A DNA stretch of 64,000 nt from Nocardia stercoris. GTDB lineage: Bacteria; Actinomycetota; Actinomycetes; Mycobacteriales; Mycobacteriaceae. The stretch is from assembly GCF_003696265.1 (NCBI RefSeq), contig NZ_RFFH01000020.1:1-64000 (forward strand), read 5' to 3'. The number at the start of each line of letters is the position of its first letter. The stretch's first letter is position 1. The notes beneath the pieces were generated by a model, which was given only the letters and a program-made list of their open reading frames with translations, did not search any database and had not been told where the DNA came from. Shown here piece by piece: positions 49,681 to 58,723 of the stretch. The translations under genes and the position numbers were made by a program.

Positions 49681-50045
49681 TACCGGCCCGCCGGCTGATG
49701 GCGCGGATCGCCTCCTTTGCCGCGGCGTAGGACGCCTGCGTGACATGGCCCTCGATGCCCGCGCCGGAGGCGAAATTGATCACCGAGCCTCGGGTGTCGC
49801 GCAGATCCGGATAGCAGGCCCGCATCAGCCGGAACGTGGGATGGAAGCCCGTGCCGAACGAGAGGTCCAGCATCTGCGCGGTGGTCTCGACCAACGGGCC
49901 TGACGAGAGGCGTGGGCGTTGTTCACAGCACGCTCACCGGCCCGAACTCGCGGGCCGCGAAGTCCCGGATTCTCGCCGCGCTGTCCTTGCCGCGACCGAT
50001 ACCGCCGACACCACCGGTGATCGCGACCTTTTGATCCAAACGCAT
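49681..50045 (-). pseudogene. Broken short-chain dehydrogenase
   Basis: AGGAG precedes ATG 50045, and the first 40 codons (MRLDQKVAITGGVGGIGRGK...) run into a stop at about 49925. A second frame from about 49894 continues MVETTAQMLDLSFGTGF, RGSVINFASGAGIEGH and YAAAKEAIRAISR, the catalytic SDR region with Ser and YxxxK. The middle of the protein is missing and the two halves are in different frames. The 3' end lies about 50 bases from the right direct repeat. Confidence 0.8.
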
Positions 50046-50105
50046 CGAATTCTCCTGTACCCGTGATTGTTCGGAAGGTGGTGGGCGTGGAACAACACCC
50101 TGGCG

Positions 50106-50897
50106 TCAGGTGCGGTTCAGTAGTTTTCGCATCAATTGCGCAGTTGCACGGACCAATTCGGCGCGGGGGAATGCGGAGCGCTTCTGTGCCATCCGGTAGT
50201 TTCCGCCCGCGACCCACACCGGTCCGTCGGTGAGATGCGCCAAACCTTCGCGGGCGACGTCCTCCGGTTCGGACACCGCCAACCCGGGGATGTCGAAATT
50301 CAAGCCCGCCCGCTCCATCGCCGGGGTTCGGGTCACGCCGAGGACCAACTCGACGACATCGACCCCGTACGGCTCGAGTTCGAGCCACAGTCCTTCGGCG
50401 AAGACCCGGCTGAACGCCTTGGCCGCCGCGTAGATGCCCTCGTGTTCGGCGCCCATGTAGCCCGACAGGGAACCGAGCAGCATGATCGCTCCGCGCCGGC
50501 GCTCCTTCATCCCGGCACCGAAATGCTGCGAAAGCTCCAGTTGGCGATCGACATTGAGTGTGATCACCGCACGGAACCGGCGCATATCACCCGAGACGAA
50601 CTCGTGCCCGTAACTGTTGGCACCGGCGTTGAAGATCAGGGTCCCGACCTCGATATCGTCGGTTGCGGCTCGAATGCGGTCCACCGCGTCGGGTGCGAGC
50701 AGATCCACGGCCAGCGTGCGCACCTCGACGCCGTGGGCCCGGGCACGGGCCGCCGTCGCTTCGAGCGGATCGGGCTTGCGTGCGATGAGCACCAGATGCA
50801 CACCCGCTCGGCTCAACTCGTCGGCGAAGGCCGCGCCCACCCCCTCCGAGCCGCCGGCGATGACGGCCCAGGGCCCGTACCGGTTCTTGTCGATCAT
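50106..50897 (-). CDS. Short-chain dehydrogenase/reductase
   Basis: A 263-residue NAD(P)-dependent oxidoreductase. The coenzyme loop GGSEGVGAAFADELSRAG, the NAG motif (IFNAGANSYG), the catalytic Ser in LGSLSGYMG and YAAAKAF (Y-x3-K) are all present. AGAGGAAGG precedes ATG 50897. It is divergent from a TetR gene 234 bases away, suggesting regulation by it. Substrate unknown. Confidence 0.9.
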   Translation of the reverse strand: MIDKNRYGPWAVIAGGSEGVGAAFADELSRAGVHLVLIARKPDPLEATAARARAHGVEVRTLAVDLLAPDAVDRIRAATDDIEVGTLIFNAGANSYGHEFVSGDMRRFRAVITLNVDRQLELSQHFGAGMKERRRGAIMLLGSLSGYMGAEHEGIYAAAKAFSRVFAEGLWLELEPYGVDVVELVLGVTRTPAMERAGLNFDIPGLAVSEPEDVAREGLAHLTDGPVWVAGGNYRMAQKRSAFPRAELVRATAQLMRKLLNRT

Positions 50898-51131
50898 CTG
50901 TGGGGCCTTCCTCTTCCGCCGGGCGGCGGTGCCGACCGGTCCGGGCACTCGAGGCCCGGCGAGGTCACGCTAGGCAACAATGTTCGGCAGGTTGTGGACC
51001 ATTCCGGTCAATGGGATGTGCGAGGCCGCGCCGTGGCATCCCACTCATCGGAAGGCAGCCACGGTCGTCGCGCGGGTTTGACAGCATCGAGGCCGAACGT
51101 ATCGGCACGACAGCGAAAGGAGGTGCAGCAC

Positions 51132-51749
51132 ATGGCGAGAATCGCCGAGCAACGCGACGCCGCGGCGCCGAGTTCCACCGAGCAGCACGCTCGGGTGGGA
51201 CGCATCCTCGAAGCCGCCGCCGCCCTGGCCGCCGAGAAGGAATTCGACCGAGTCCAGATGAGCGAGGTGGCGAAGGCCGCGGGCGTGGCGGTCGCCACGC
51301 TGTACCGCTACTTCCCTTCCAAGACACACCTTTTCGTCGCTGTCATGCTTCGCCAGATCGACCGCATGGGCGAGGGTTTCCGGCGTCGCCCCAGCACCGC
51401 GGAGCGACCCGCGGACGCGGTCTACGAAACCCTGGTGCGAGTGGTGCGCGGTTTGCTGCGCCGGCCGTTGCTGTCGGCGGCGATGATCCAAGCCAACAGC
51501 ACGGCCAAACCGTCTGTCGTACCGGACACCACGCAGGTCGAACGGAATTTCCGCGGCTTGCTCTACCACGCGGCGGGCATCGAGCGGCCGACCGAACGAG
51601 AAGCCATGCTGACCCGAGTCCTGATCCAGGCGGCCTTCGGAATCTTCCAGTCCTGCCTCAACGGGCGAATCGGTATCCCCGACGCGGAACAGGATCTGCG
51701 GGTGGCGTGCGATCTGCTGCTCGCCGAGTGGCCGGACACGCGCGGCTGA
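51132..51749 (+). CDS. TetR-family regulator
   Basis: 205 residues. The HTH MSEVAKAAGVAVATLYRYFPS resembles KstR-type regulators of steroid or lipid catabolism, but the ligand domain cannot be assigned. AAAGGAGG lies 8 bases before ATG 51132. It lies between an SDR (divergent) and an acyl-CoA synthetase gene (convergent), so it is the best candidate regulator of the SDR. Confidence 0.9.
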   Translation: MARIAEQRDAAAPSSTEQHARVGRILEAAAALAAEKEFDRVQMSEVAKAAGVAVATLYRYFPSKTHLFVAVMLRQIDRMGEGFRRRPSTAERPADAVYETLVRVVRGLLRRPLLSAAMIQANSTAKPSVVPDTTQVERNFRGLLYHAAGIERPTEREAMLTRVLIQAAFGIFQSCLNGRIGIPDAEQDLRVACDLLLAEWPDTRG

Positions 51750-51783
51750 CCGCCGGGCGGTCCGCGATCGGACCACCCGGCGG
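51750..51783. terminator. Bidirectional terminator
   Basis: A 15-bp stem with one mismatch (51750-51764 with 51769-51783) and a cgat loop, between convergent stops of the TetR and acyl-CoA synthetase genes. Confidence 0.8.
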
Positions 51784-51791
51784 AACCCCGG

Positions 51792-53459
51792 TCAGAGGCT
51801 GATCGACCGGCGGATCACTTTCCCGGTCGCGTTGCGCGGCAAGGCTTCCGTGCGGATCAGCCACCGCGAGGGCACTTTGAAATAGGCCAGCCGCCCGGCA
51901 GCGAACTGGTGCAGCTCCGGCTCGTCGGCCGCTGTCCCCGGACGTACCACCACGACCGCGGCGACCTCCTGGCCGAGATCCTCGTGCGGCACACCGATCA
52001 CCGCGCATTCCAGCACCTCCGGATGCTCCTCCAGGCACTGCTCGATCTCGGTGGGATAGACGTTTTCCCCGCCGCGCAGGATCAGGTCCGAGCGGCGGCC
52101 GACCAGCCGCAACCGGCCCGCTTCGAGCACACCGAAATCGCCGGTCCGCAACCACCGGTCCGGGGAGATGGCAGCGGCGGTGGCGGCTTCGTCTTCCCAA
52201 TATCGGAGCATCACGAACGGGCTGCGCACGCACACCTCGCCCTCGGTGCCGTCGGGAACGCGGACGCCGAAGGGATCCCGGATCTCCAGATCGACGGTGA
52301 GGATCGGCCGCCCGAGCGTGCCCGGCGCCTGTTCGAGATCCGCCGAGGTGGCCACCGCGATGGCCGTGCTGCATTCGGTGAGGCCGTAACTGTCGACGAG
52401 GGCGTCGCGCGCGAACGCGAATCGTTCCCGCAGCCGGTCCTGCAACGCGATCGACGAGGGCGCCGACGCCAAGGCGAACGCCGTCAGCGAGGACAGGTCG
52501 TAGTCGTCCAGGTTCTCGCAGGCCAGCAGGCGCCCGGCCATGGTCGGCACCGGCGCCCAGTTGGTGACCCGTTCCCGGTCGATCAGACCGAGCACGGCCG
52601 GCACGTCGAACGCGCCCTGATGCATCACCACCGCGCTGCCGGTCGCCAGGCGGGGGACCACCAGATTGTGCAGGCTCGCGATATGGAACAGCGGTGAGGT
52701 CAGCAGATAGCGCAGCGGGCTCGGTTCGGTGTCGGTGTAGGTGTGGCCGGACAGTTCGATCGCGAACGCGTCGGAGAACCGGTGGTAGTCGGCGACGGCC
52801 AGCACGTTGCGTTGAGAATGCAACGCGCCCTTGGGTTTTCCGCTGGTTCCGCTGGTGTAGAGGAGGACCGCCGGATCGTCCTCGTCGACCTCGGCCCGTG
52901 GCAGTTCGGCGCCGGCCCGGGCGGCGATCAGCCGCGGCACATCCGATTCGACGGTGAGGACCGCGATCCCGGAAGTGTCGAGGCCGGTCAATGATTCGGC
53001 GCGCTTGGCATCGACGATCAGTACCGACGGACGGCAATGCCGCAGCGCGTAATCGGTTTCGCGGGGCGTCCACCAGCCGTTGAGGCCGACGCTGATGGCG
53101 CCCAGGCACTGCGTCGCCCAGAACGCGATCACCCACTCGGGGCTGTTGGCGGCCAGAATCGCCACCCGATCCCCGGCCCGCACCCCGAGATCGTCCCGCA
53201 ACGCGGTCGCGAGCGCCGCGACCGCGGCCAGATGCTCGGCATACGAGATCCGCCGGTCCGCGGTGACCAGGTAGTCCCGATCTCCCCAGGCCCGGCTGGC
53301 CGCCATCAGGTCACCGACGGCCCGGCCGCGACGGCGCATCACCGGCATGGTCACGCCGAGCACCGTCTCGGGCACGATTTCGAACCGGCCGCCCGGCCCG
53401 GTCAGTCTGGTGATCACCGCTTCGATCTGTGCGTGCACTTGCGCTTCCTGTGTCGTCAT
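51792..53459 (-). CDS. Acyl-CoA synthetase (AMP-forming)
   Basis: Activates a carboxylic acid to its CoA thioester via an acyl-adenylate. It has 555 residues. The motifs are in order: LLYTSGTSGKPKGA (A3), VDSYGLTECS (A5), WLRTGDFG (A7), LILRGGENVYPTEIE (A8) and the C-terminal catalytic Lys in PRNATGKVIRR. AGGAAAG precedes ATG 53459. A SnoaL-like and an LLM gene lie upstream on the same strand, and the set probably forms one operon. Substrate unknown. Confidence 0.93.
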   Translation of the reverse strand: MTTQEAQVHAQIEAVITRLTGPGGRFEIVPETVLGVTMPVMRRRGRAVGDLMAASRAWGDRDYLVTADRRISYAEHLAAVAALATALRDDLGVRAGDRVAILAANSPEWVIAFWATQCLGAISVGLNGWWTPRETDYALRHCRPSVLIVDAKRAESLTGLDTSGIAVLTVESDVPRLIAARAGAELPRAEVDEDDPAVLLYTSGTSGKPKGALHSQRNVLAVADYHRFSDAFAIELSGHTYTDTEPSPLRYLLTSPLFHIASLHNLVVPRLATGSAVVMHQGAFDVPAVLGLIDRERVTNWAPVPTMAGRLLACENLDDYDLSSLTAFALASAPSSIALQDRLRERFAFARDALVDSYGLTECSTAIAVATSADLEQAPGTLGRPILTVDLEIRDPFGVRVPDGTEGEVCVRSPFVMLRYWEDEAATAAAISPDRWLRTGDFGVLEAGRLRLVGRRSDLILRGGENVYPTEIEQCLEEHPEVLECAVIGVPHEDLGQEVAAVVVVRPGTAADEPELHQFAAGRLAYFKVPSRWLIRTEALPRNATGKVIRRSISL

Positions 53460-53526
53460 CACGGCTGTCTTTCCTCGAGTTGTGATGCGCACAACATTTC
53501 ACTGTGCGACATTCACCGAAGCGGGA

Positions 53527-54030
53527 TTACCGCTGAGTGAGACCTCGGGTGTCCGAGGTGTCGAGCGCGAGCAGTTCTCGCGCGTCGGCGCGACCGTCGA
53601 GCAGACGGCTGGTGCGCCGTGTCACCTTCCACTCGCCGCCGACGCGGGCGAATTCCCAGCGGTTGGCGGTGATCCGCGCGACCCGGAAGCCGTCGCCACC
53701 GCGAAGTACCAACTGCGACTTGCCGGTCGCCACCGCGGTGTCGCCGTCGACATGGATGTGTCCCGGTTCCAGCAGATGCGCGCACCCGCCGGCGATGAAG
53801 TCCTGATGTGCGCGCGAGCGAACCATGGCGATGATCTCGGCGTGTCCGCGCAATACTCCGGTGTCGATGTCGTAGACGCCGTCATCGGTCCACAGTGCGG
53901 CGACGGCGTCGGCGCTGCCGCTGTCGATCGCGGGCCCGTAGGCGGCCATGAGCCCGCTGATGGCGAGCTTGTCCTCGAGTGTGCGTACGCGCGCGGCGAG
54001 TTGGGTCACCAGTTCGGCGGTGTCGGTCAT
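53527..54030 (-). CDS. SnoaL-like (NTF2-fold) protein
   Basis: 167 residues of an NTF2-fold polyketide-cyclase-like protein: AISGLMAAYGPAIDSGSADA, WTDDGVYDIDTG, and a final VGGEWKVTRRTSR strand. These act as small hydratases, isomerases or cyclases, or only bind ligand. AGGAG is just before ATG 54030, which overlaps the stop of the LLM gene by 4 bases. Confidence 0.88.
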   Translation of the reverse strand: MTDTAELVTQLAARVRTLEDKLAISGLMAAYGPAIDSGSADAVAALWTDDGVYDIDTGVLRGHAEIIAMVRSRAHQDFIAGGCAHLLEPGHIHVDGDTAVATGKSQLVLRGGDGFRVARITANRWEFARVGGEWKVTRRTSRLLDGRADARELLALDTSDTRGLTQR

Positions 54031-54923
54031 GATTCTCCTGTTTCGGTGTGGTCGGCCGGAAGCGTGCAGCCGAGTTCGACGGCGAGCGCGCGCAGGGCGG
54101 TGAGCTGATCGAGGTAGTGGTCGGCGTCCGAGCTGGTCAGCGAGATATTCGCGATCGTGGCGCCGGCCGCCGCGCAGCGGTCGAGGGCGCGTGCGGCGCG
54201 GGCCGGCGCGCCGAGCGGATCCAGCGGGGTACCTGGGCCGAGCACGACGTCGAACCCGGCGGGCAGTTCGACGGCCGCGAGCATCTCCGCCGTGCTGTCG
54301 AGCGACAGCCCGAACGGGACCCAGCCGTCGCCGAGTTCGACGGCCCGGCGCAGTGACCGTCGGGTCCGGCCGCCGATCCACAGGGGTACGCGGTCCTGAA
54401 CGGCATGCGGCTGGACCAGCATGTCCGCGAAGTCGTAGAAGCTGCCGTGATATTCGGGCCGCGGACGCGACAGTGCGGCCCGCAGCGCGGCGAGCGCGTC
54501 GTCGGCGCGCGCGCCGCGGTCCTCGAACGAGGCACCGAGCAGGTCGAATTCCGCGCGGAGACTGCCGACGCCCAGCCCCAGGATCAGCCGTCCACCGCTG
54601 ACGGCGTCCAGCGTCCCGTAGCGTTTGGCGATCTCGAGCGGGTGGTGGTAGCCGAGCACCAGAACCTCGGTGGCGAGTCGGATCCGGCTGGTCCGCGCCG
54701 CGAGAAAGCCGAGGGTGGCCAGCGGGTCCCAGTAGACGCCGCCGCGTTCGGCGGCGACGTCGACGGGCACGGCGACATGCTCGCTGCAGGTCAGGTGGTC
54801 GAATCCGAGGCGGTCGGCGGCTTCGGCGATCCGGGCGAGTTCGTCGATTCCGGCGTCGCGCTCCCACTCGGCGTGGGCGGCCGGGTGGGCGACCACGATC
54901 GGTGACGACAGTCCGATGCGCAT
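54027..54923 (-). CDS. LLM-class (luciferase-like) oxidoreductase, probably F420-dependent
   Basis: A 298-residue TIM-barrel oxidoreductase: DRLGFDHLTCSEHVAVPVD, SRIRLATEVLVLGYHHP, SGGRLILGLGVGSLRAEF and VPLWIGGRTRRSLRRAVEL follow the LLM pattern (TIGR03619-like). In actinomycetes such enzymes usually use F420 or FMN. It heads a run of three overlapping or closely spaced genes ending in the acyl-CoA synthetase, divergent from an IclR regulator. Confidence 0.9.
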   Translation of the reverse strand: MRIGLSSPIVVAHPAAHAEWERDAGIDELARIAEAADRLGFDHLTCSEHVAVPVDVAAERGGVYWDPLATLGFLAARTSRIRLATEVLVLGYHHPLEIAKRYGTLDAVSGGRLILGLGVGSLRAEFDLLGASFEDRGARADDALAALRAALSRPRPEYHGSFYDFADMLVQPHAVQDRVPLWIGGRTRRSLRRAVELGDGWVPFGLSLDSTAEMLAAVELPAGFDVVLGPGTPLDPLGAPARAARALDRCAAAGATIANISLTSSDADHYLDQLTALRALAVELGCTLPADHTETGES

Positions 54924-55131
54924 GTTCGGATGTACCTCTCGGCTGGGGTTGCGGCGGGCGTAGCCGTTGTACCTCCGGCGCGGGGACGCAGGTCGGGTGA
55001 TCCCGGTGGGTGGAACAGGCGCCGGGGCCGTTTTCCGTTGTGAAACCGCCCTACGATGCTAACCTGCGACCAGAATCAATTTCAGTTCTGGCGCGACAAG
55101 TAGCCACTGAAGTGCATCTTTGGAGGGCTCG

Positions 55132-55908
55132 ATGGCTGTCATCAATTCGACTGAAGCGACACAAGCTCGCCACACCGAGCCATCGCCGTCCATGGTCGAG
55201 CGCATGACCCTGATCCTGGACGCGTTCGACGGGCGCAGGGTGCCGCTCTCCCTCGAGGAGGTCGCCCGCCGGGCGCGACTGCCGCGCTCGACCGTCCACC
55301 GCATCCTCAACCAGATGCTGCGGTTCCAGTGGATCGAGCACGAGACGTTCGGCTATCGGCTCGGTCGCCGAGCCCTGGGACCCTGTGGCGACGAGCGAGG
55401 GCACGGGGAGATCCGGGAAGCGGCGGCGGCCCGCCTGCACGAGTTGCACCTGCGCACCGGGCTGGTGGCGCACCTCAGCGTGCTCGACGGCTGCGACGTC
55501 GTCTTCCTCGACAAGGTCGGCGGGGCGTCGGCCCGGCAGGTGCCGTCGCGGGTCGGCGGCCGCGTGGCCGCCCACCACACGGCCGACGGTAAGTCGATGC
55601 TGGCCGGGCTCGCTCCGGAGACGGTGGACTCCCTCTACCTCCCCACGCCACCGAGCCACACCGTCGCCACCCCCGCACTGCACCTCGAGCTCAGTCGAAT
55701 CCGGCAGCGCGGCGGACTGGCCTTCCACCGTGACCCCGCGAAATCGGAATTCGCCTGCGTCGCAGCGGCGGTGCGCAGCGGTGATGCCACCATCGCGGCC
55801 GTCTCACTGTGCGGTGACGGCCGCGATGGGCGACTGAAGCATGTCGCGCCACTGGTGGCCGGCGCGGCCCGTGCGGTGTCCCGGATCCTGAACCCCAAGG
55901 CGGCCTGA
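55132..55908 (+). CDS. IclR-family regulator
   Basis: 258 residues. The N-terminal winged helix (LEEVARRARLPRSTVHRILN) and the C-terminal effector domain (ADGKSMLAGL, LAFHRDPAKSEFACVAAAV) match IclR regulators of aromatic and aliphatic acid catabolism. GGAGGG precedes ATG 55132. Divergent from the LLM-SnoaL-acyl-CoA synthetase unit across 208 bases, and convergent with the enoate reductase. Confidence 0.92.
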   Translation: MAVINSTEATQARHTEPSPSMVERMTLILDAFDGRRVPLSLEEVARRARLPRSTVHRILNQMLRFQWIEHETFGYRLGRRALGPCGDERGHGEIREAAAARLHELHLRTGLVAHLSVLDGCDVVFLDKVGGASARQVPSRVGGRVAAHHTADGKSMLAGLAPETVDSLYLPTPPSHTVATPALHLELSRIRQRGGLAFHRDPAKSEFACVAAAVRSGDATIAAVSLCGDGRDGRLKHVAPLVAGAARAVSRILNPKAA

Positions 55909-55969
55909 CACATTCCCGGGGGCGACCCGAGGAACCGGAACGCCGGGCCCGGACTCCACCGCCGGGCTC

Positions 55970-58081
55970 TCACAACAGCGCGGCCACGTTCCATGCGGAG
56001 TGGATCGCGCCCTCGATGTAGCCGACCCGGCCGGCGTCACCGATCACGTGCACCTGGGAGACCACACCGCGCAGCTCCTCGGCGAGCGGCGCCAGCGCCG
56101 ATACCCCCGAGGCCGTCACGACCATGGCCGCCCGAGCGGTCAACGTCCGGTCGCCGACGCGGAACTCCACGTGCTCGCGGGTGATTCGCTGCACGGTCGC
56201 ATGGCGATGGATGGTCACACCCAGCTCGCCCGCGTGCCGGACGGCGGTCCACCGGCGCGGCATCGCCATCGCGACCCCCAGCTGCTGCCCTTCCTCCAGC
56301 AGGGTCACCCGGCGTCCGCGTGCGGCCAGGAATTCCGAAAGTTCCAGCCCCACAAGGGAACCGCCGATCACGACCACGTCCTTGCCGGTCGGCAGGAACC
56401 TGCGCGTCACCGCGCGGATCGCGGCGGGGCTCGTGGTGATTCCGGACAGCTTGCCCAACGCGGCGATGACGCGCAGCAGGCGCGGGATCCGGGCGACCTC
56501 GCCGACGCCGGTCAGCAACGCCCGCAAGGTGTCTCGGGTGTGCACGTGGGGCAGATCGCCGCCGGGGACGGCCGGGCGTTCCCGCACCGCGCCGGTAGCG
56601 ACGACGACCGCATCCGGACGCAACGCCGTGACCGAGGACACCGTGGCCTCGGTCTTCAAGCGGATGTCGACGCCCAGGCGTTCGACTTCGACCTTCAGCC
56701 AGTTCAGCAGCCGCTGATTATCGGGCGTGGTGAGGCTGGAGAACCACAGCGTGCCGCCGATCCGATCGGACTTGTCCAGCACCGTGACCCGGTGTCCACG
56801 CTCGGCTGCCACCCGGGCCGCCTCGAGCCCGCCCGGCCCGGCTCCGACGACCACCACATGTTTGCGCCGCGCGGCCGGCGCCGGCGGAAGCCGGGCCTCG
56901 TTGCCCAGCGCCGGGTTCACCGCACACACCGGAGTGCCGTCCCAGAAGTTCTCCTGAACGCACACATAGCAATTGATGCACGGCCGGATGCGCTCCGGCT
57001 CACCCGCCCGCAACTTGTGCACCAGGTCCGGATCCGCGAGCAGCTGTCGTCCCATCGCGGCGAAATCGGCCCGGCCCGCGGCGATCGCCCGCTCGCCGAC
57101 CTCCGGCAGCACCCGGCCGACCGCGATCACCGGAATGGACACCGCCCGCTTCACCTCGGCGGCCAGGTCGGTGTACGCACCCACCCGATCGGGCAGCGGG
57201 CCATCGGTGAAGTTCGAGAACGGGTTACGCCCCCAGCCGGTGACATGGATGGCGTCCGCGCCCGCCGCCTCGAACAACGCCGCCGCCCGCACGGCCTCCG
57301 CGGTGGTCAGCGCCCCGTCCTCCCCGAACTCGCGTCCGGCCACTCGCACCAGAATCGCCAGCGCGTCACCGACTTCCGCCTTGACGGCCCGGATGACCTC
57401 GACGGCCAGCCGCGCCCGGTTCTCCAGCGAGCCACCGTATTCGTCGGTGCGCTTGTTGTCCGCGCTGCTGAGGAAGCCGCCGAGTACATAGCCGTGGGCG
57501 CAGTGGATCTCCACCGCGTCGCCGCCGGCCGCCCGCACCCGCCCGGCCGCTTCCGCGAAGCAGCGCACCAGCCAGGCCAGATCCTCCCGCGTTGCCTCGT
57601 GATACGTGGGCTGCTTGCCGCCGGTGACCGCCGCCATGCGCCGCAGCTCTTCGGGGGTGTTGTCGCCCAGTGCGGACAGGTCCAGCGCCGCGCCGGGCGG
57701 CGAGGGAACCAGCAGCGGCCGGCCTTCGACGGTGTCGATCCGCGCCACCTTGCCGTGGTGGGTCATCTGAACGCACAGCTTGCTCCCGGCCGCGTGTACC
57801 GCGTCGGCGAGCGCCCTGATCCCCGGAACGAACCGATCCTCCGACAGCCCGGGTTCCTTGGTGCTCGCGCACCCGACCGGATAGGCAACAGCACAGCATC
57901 CCGTGATGATCAGCCCGGTACCGCCGGCCGCGCGGGCGACGAAATGGTCGATGTCGCCCTGCTCGATCTCCCCGTCCACGCACAGATTCATGTCCATGGC
58001 GGGCAGCACGACACGGTTGGGGACTGTGATGGGACCGATGGTCGCGGGAGCGAGCAGGTGGCGGAAGTTCTGGTTGGTCAC
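55970..58081 (-). CDS. 2,4-dienoyl-CoA/enoate reductase-type flavoprotein (FMN, 4Fe-4S, FAD)
   Basis: 703 residues in the FadH/BaiCD/2-enoate-reductase layout. An old-yellow-enzyme FMN barrel covers residues 1-360 (EIHCAHGYVLGGFLSSADNK, YGGSLENRAR). A [4Fe-4S] cluster follows at about 365-385 with C-x2-C-x3-C-x11-C (CINCYVC through VCAVNP). A FAD/NAD(P)-binding domain starts at KHVVVVGAGPGGLEAARVAA with a second dinucleotide motif VVIGGSLVGLELSEFL. It would reduce a carbon-carbon double bond, probably in a CoA ester. The gene is divergent from a small membrane-protein gene; its CoA-ester role agrees with the acyl-CoA synthetase nearby. Confidence 0.94.
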   Translation of the reverse strand: MTNQNFRHLLAPATIGPITVPNRVVLPAMDMNLCVDGEIEQGDIDHFVARAAGGTGLIITGCCAVAYPVGCASTKEPGLSEDRFVPGIRALADAVHAAGSKLCVQMTHHGKVARIDTVEGRPLLVPSPPGAALDLSALGDNTPEELRRMAAVTGGKQPTYHEATREDLAWLVRCFAEAAGRVRAAGGDAVEIHCAHGYVLGGFLSSADNKRTDEYGGSLENRARLAVEVIRAVKAEVGDALAILVRVAGREFGEDGALTTAEAVRAAALFEAAGADAIHVTGWGRNPFSNFTDGPLPDRVGAYTDLAAEVKRAVSIPVIAVGRVLPEVGERAIAAGRADFAAMGRQLLADPDLVHKLRAGEPERIRPCINCYVCVQENFWDGTPVCAVNPALGNEARLPPAPAARRKHVVVVGAGPGGLEAARVAAERGHRVTVLDKSDRIGGTLWFSSLTTPDNQRLLNWLKVEVERLGVDIRLKTEATVSSVTALRPDAVVVATGAVRERPAVPGGDLPHVHTRDTLRALLTGVGEVARIPRLLRVIAALGKLSGITTSPAAIRAVTRRFLPTGKDVVVIGGSLVGLELSEFLAARGRRVTLLEEGQQLGVAMAMPRRWTAVRHAGELGVTIHRHATVQRITREHVEFRVGDRTLTARAAMVVTASGVSALAPLAEELRGVVSQVHVIGDAGRVGYIEGAIHSAWNVAALL

Positions 58082-58168
58082 GAGCCGAAGCTAGATCTGC
58101 ACCTCCCGCGGTAGCGGGCCACTCTCGATCACCGGGAGGTCATCGCCGCGGTATGCAACGATCTCGCT

Positions 58169-58636
58169 GTGACCGCGGACGAGGGCATGACCGGGCGGGC
58201 GGCGACATTCACCGGTGGCGGTGTCGTCGCGGCGCGCTGCGCGGCGATCGGTGTCGGAGTATCAGCCGCCGGGGTGCTCGCCGGGCTCATGGTCTCCGGC
58301 ATCGCCTGGTGGGAGCGTGGCCTGGTCGGCATCCTCTGCGTCCCGCTCCTGGCGGCCGCGAGTCTGTCGTTGTGGAGCGACGCCGGCGAGCAGCAGGCGG
58401 ACTTCGCGCGGTTGCGCGCATCCGGTCTGCCGGCGGTCGCGGAGGTCGTCGCGATGACGGTGACCAATGACGGTGAAAGTGATTGGGCGACAATGACATT
58501 GCGGATCAGTGGTCCGGACGTGCCCATGTTCGAGGGGTGCGTCAGATGCCACCCCGAGCCCATGATGCGGCTCGGCGCGCGTCTCGACGCCGTCGTCGAC
58601 CCCGCCGACAACCTGTTCACTCTCCGGCCTGTGTGA
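58169..58636 (+). CDS. Small membrane protein with cytoplasmic tail
   Basis: 155 residues from GTG 58169. Two hydrophobic helices (residues about 18-45 and 50-70) are followed by a soluble tail with a beta-strand pattern, VAEVVAMTVTNDGESDWATMTLRI, resembling short DUF3592-like tails. Not recognised with confidence. Confidence 0.65.
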   Translation: MTADEGMTGRAATFTGGGVVAARCAAIGVGVSAAGVLAGLMVSGIAWWERGLVGILCVPLLAAASLSLWSDAGEQQADFARLRASGLPAVAEVVAMTVTNDGESDWATMTLRISGPDVPMFEGCVRCHPEPMMRLGARLDAVVDPADNLFTLRPV

Positions 58637-58680
58637 CGGCCCACCTGGCTGCATACCGACCCGAGCCGAAATCCGTTCGC

Positions 58681-58717
58681 GCCGAGCGGGGTACCCACCG
58701 CGGGTGCCCCGTTCGGC
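58681..58717. terminator. Bidirectional terminator
   Basis: A 16-bp stem (58681-58696 with 58702-58717; two G-T pairs) and an accgc loop between convergent stops of the membrane-protein and binding-protein genes. Confidence 0.8.
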
Positions 58718-58723
58718 TGGGTG

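Noticed and set aside
55909..55969. Hairpin between the IclR and enoate reductase genes
   Set aside because: Only a short ccgggcccgg palindrome without a loop-forming stem comparable to the other terminators.
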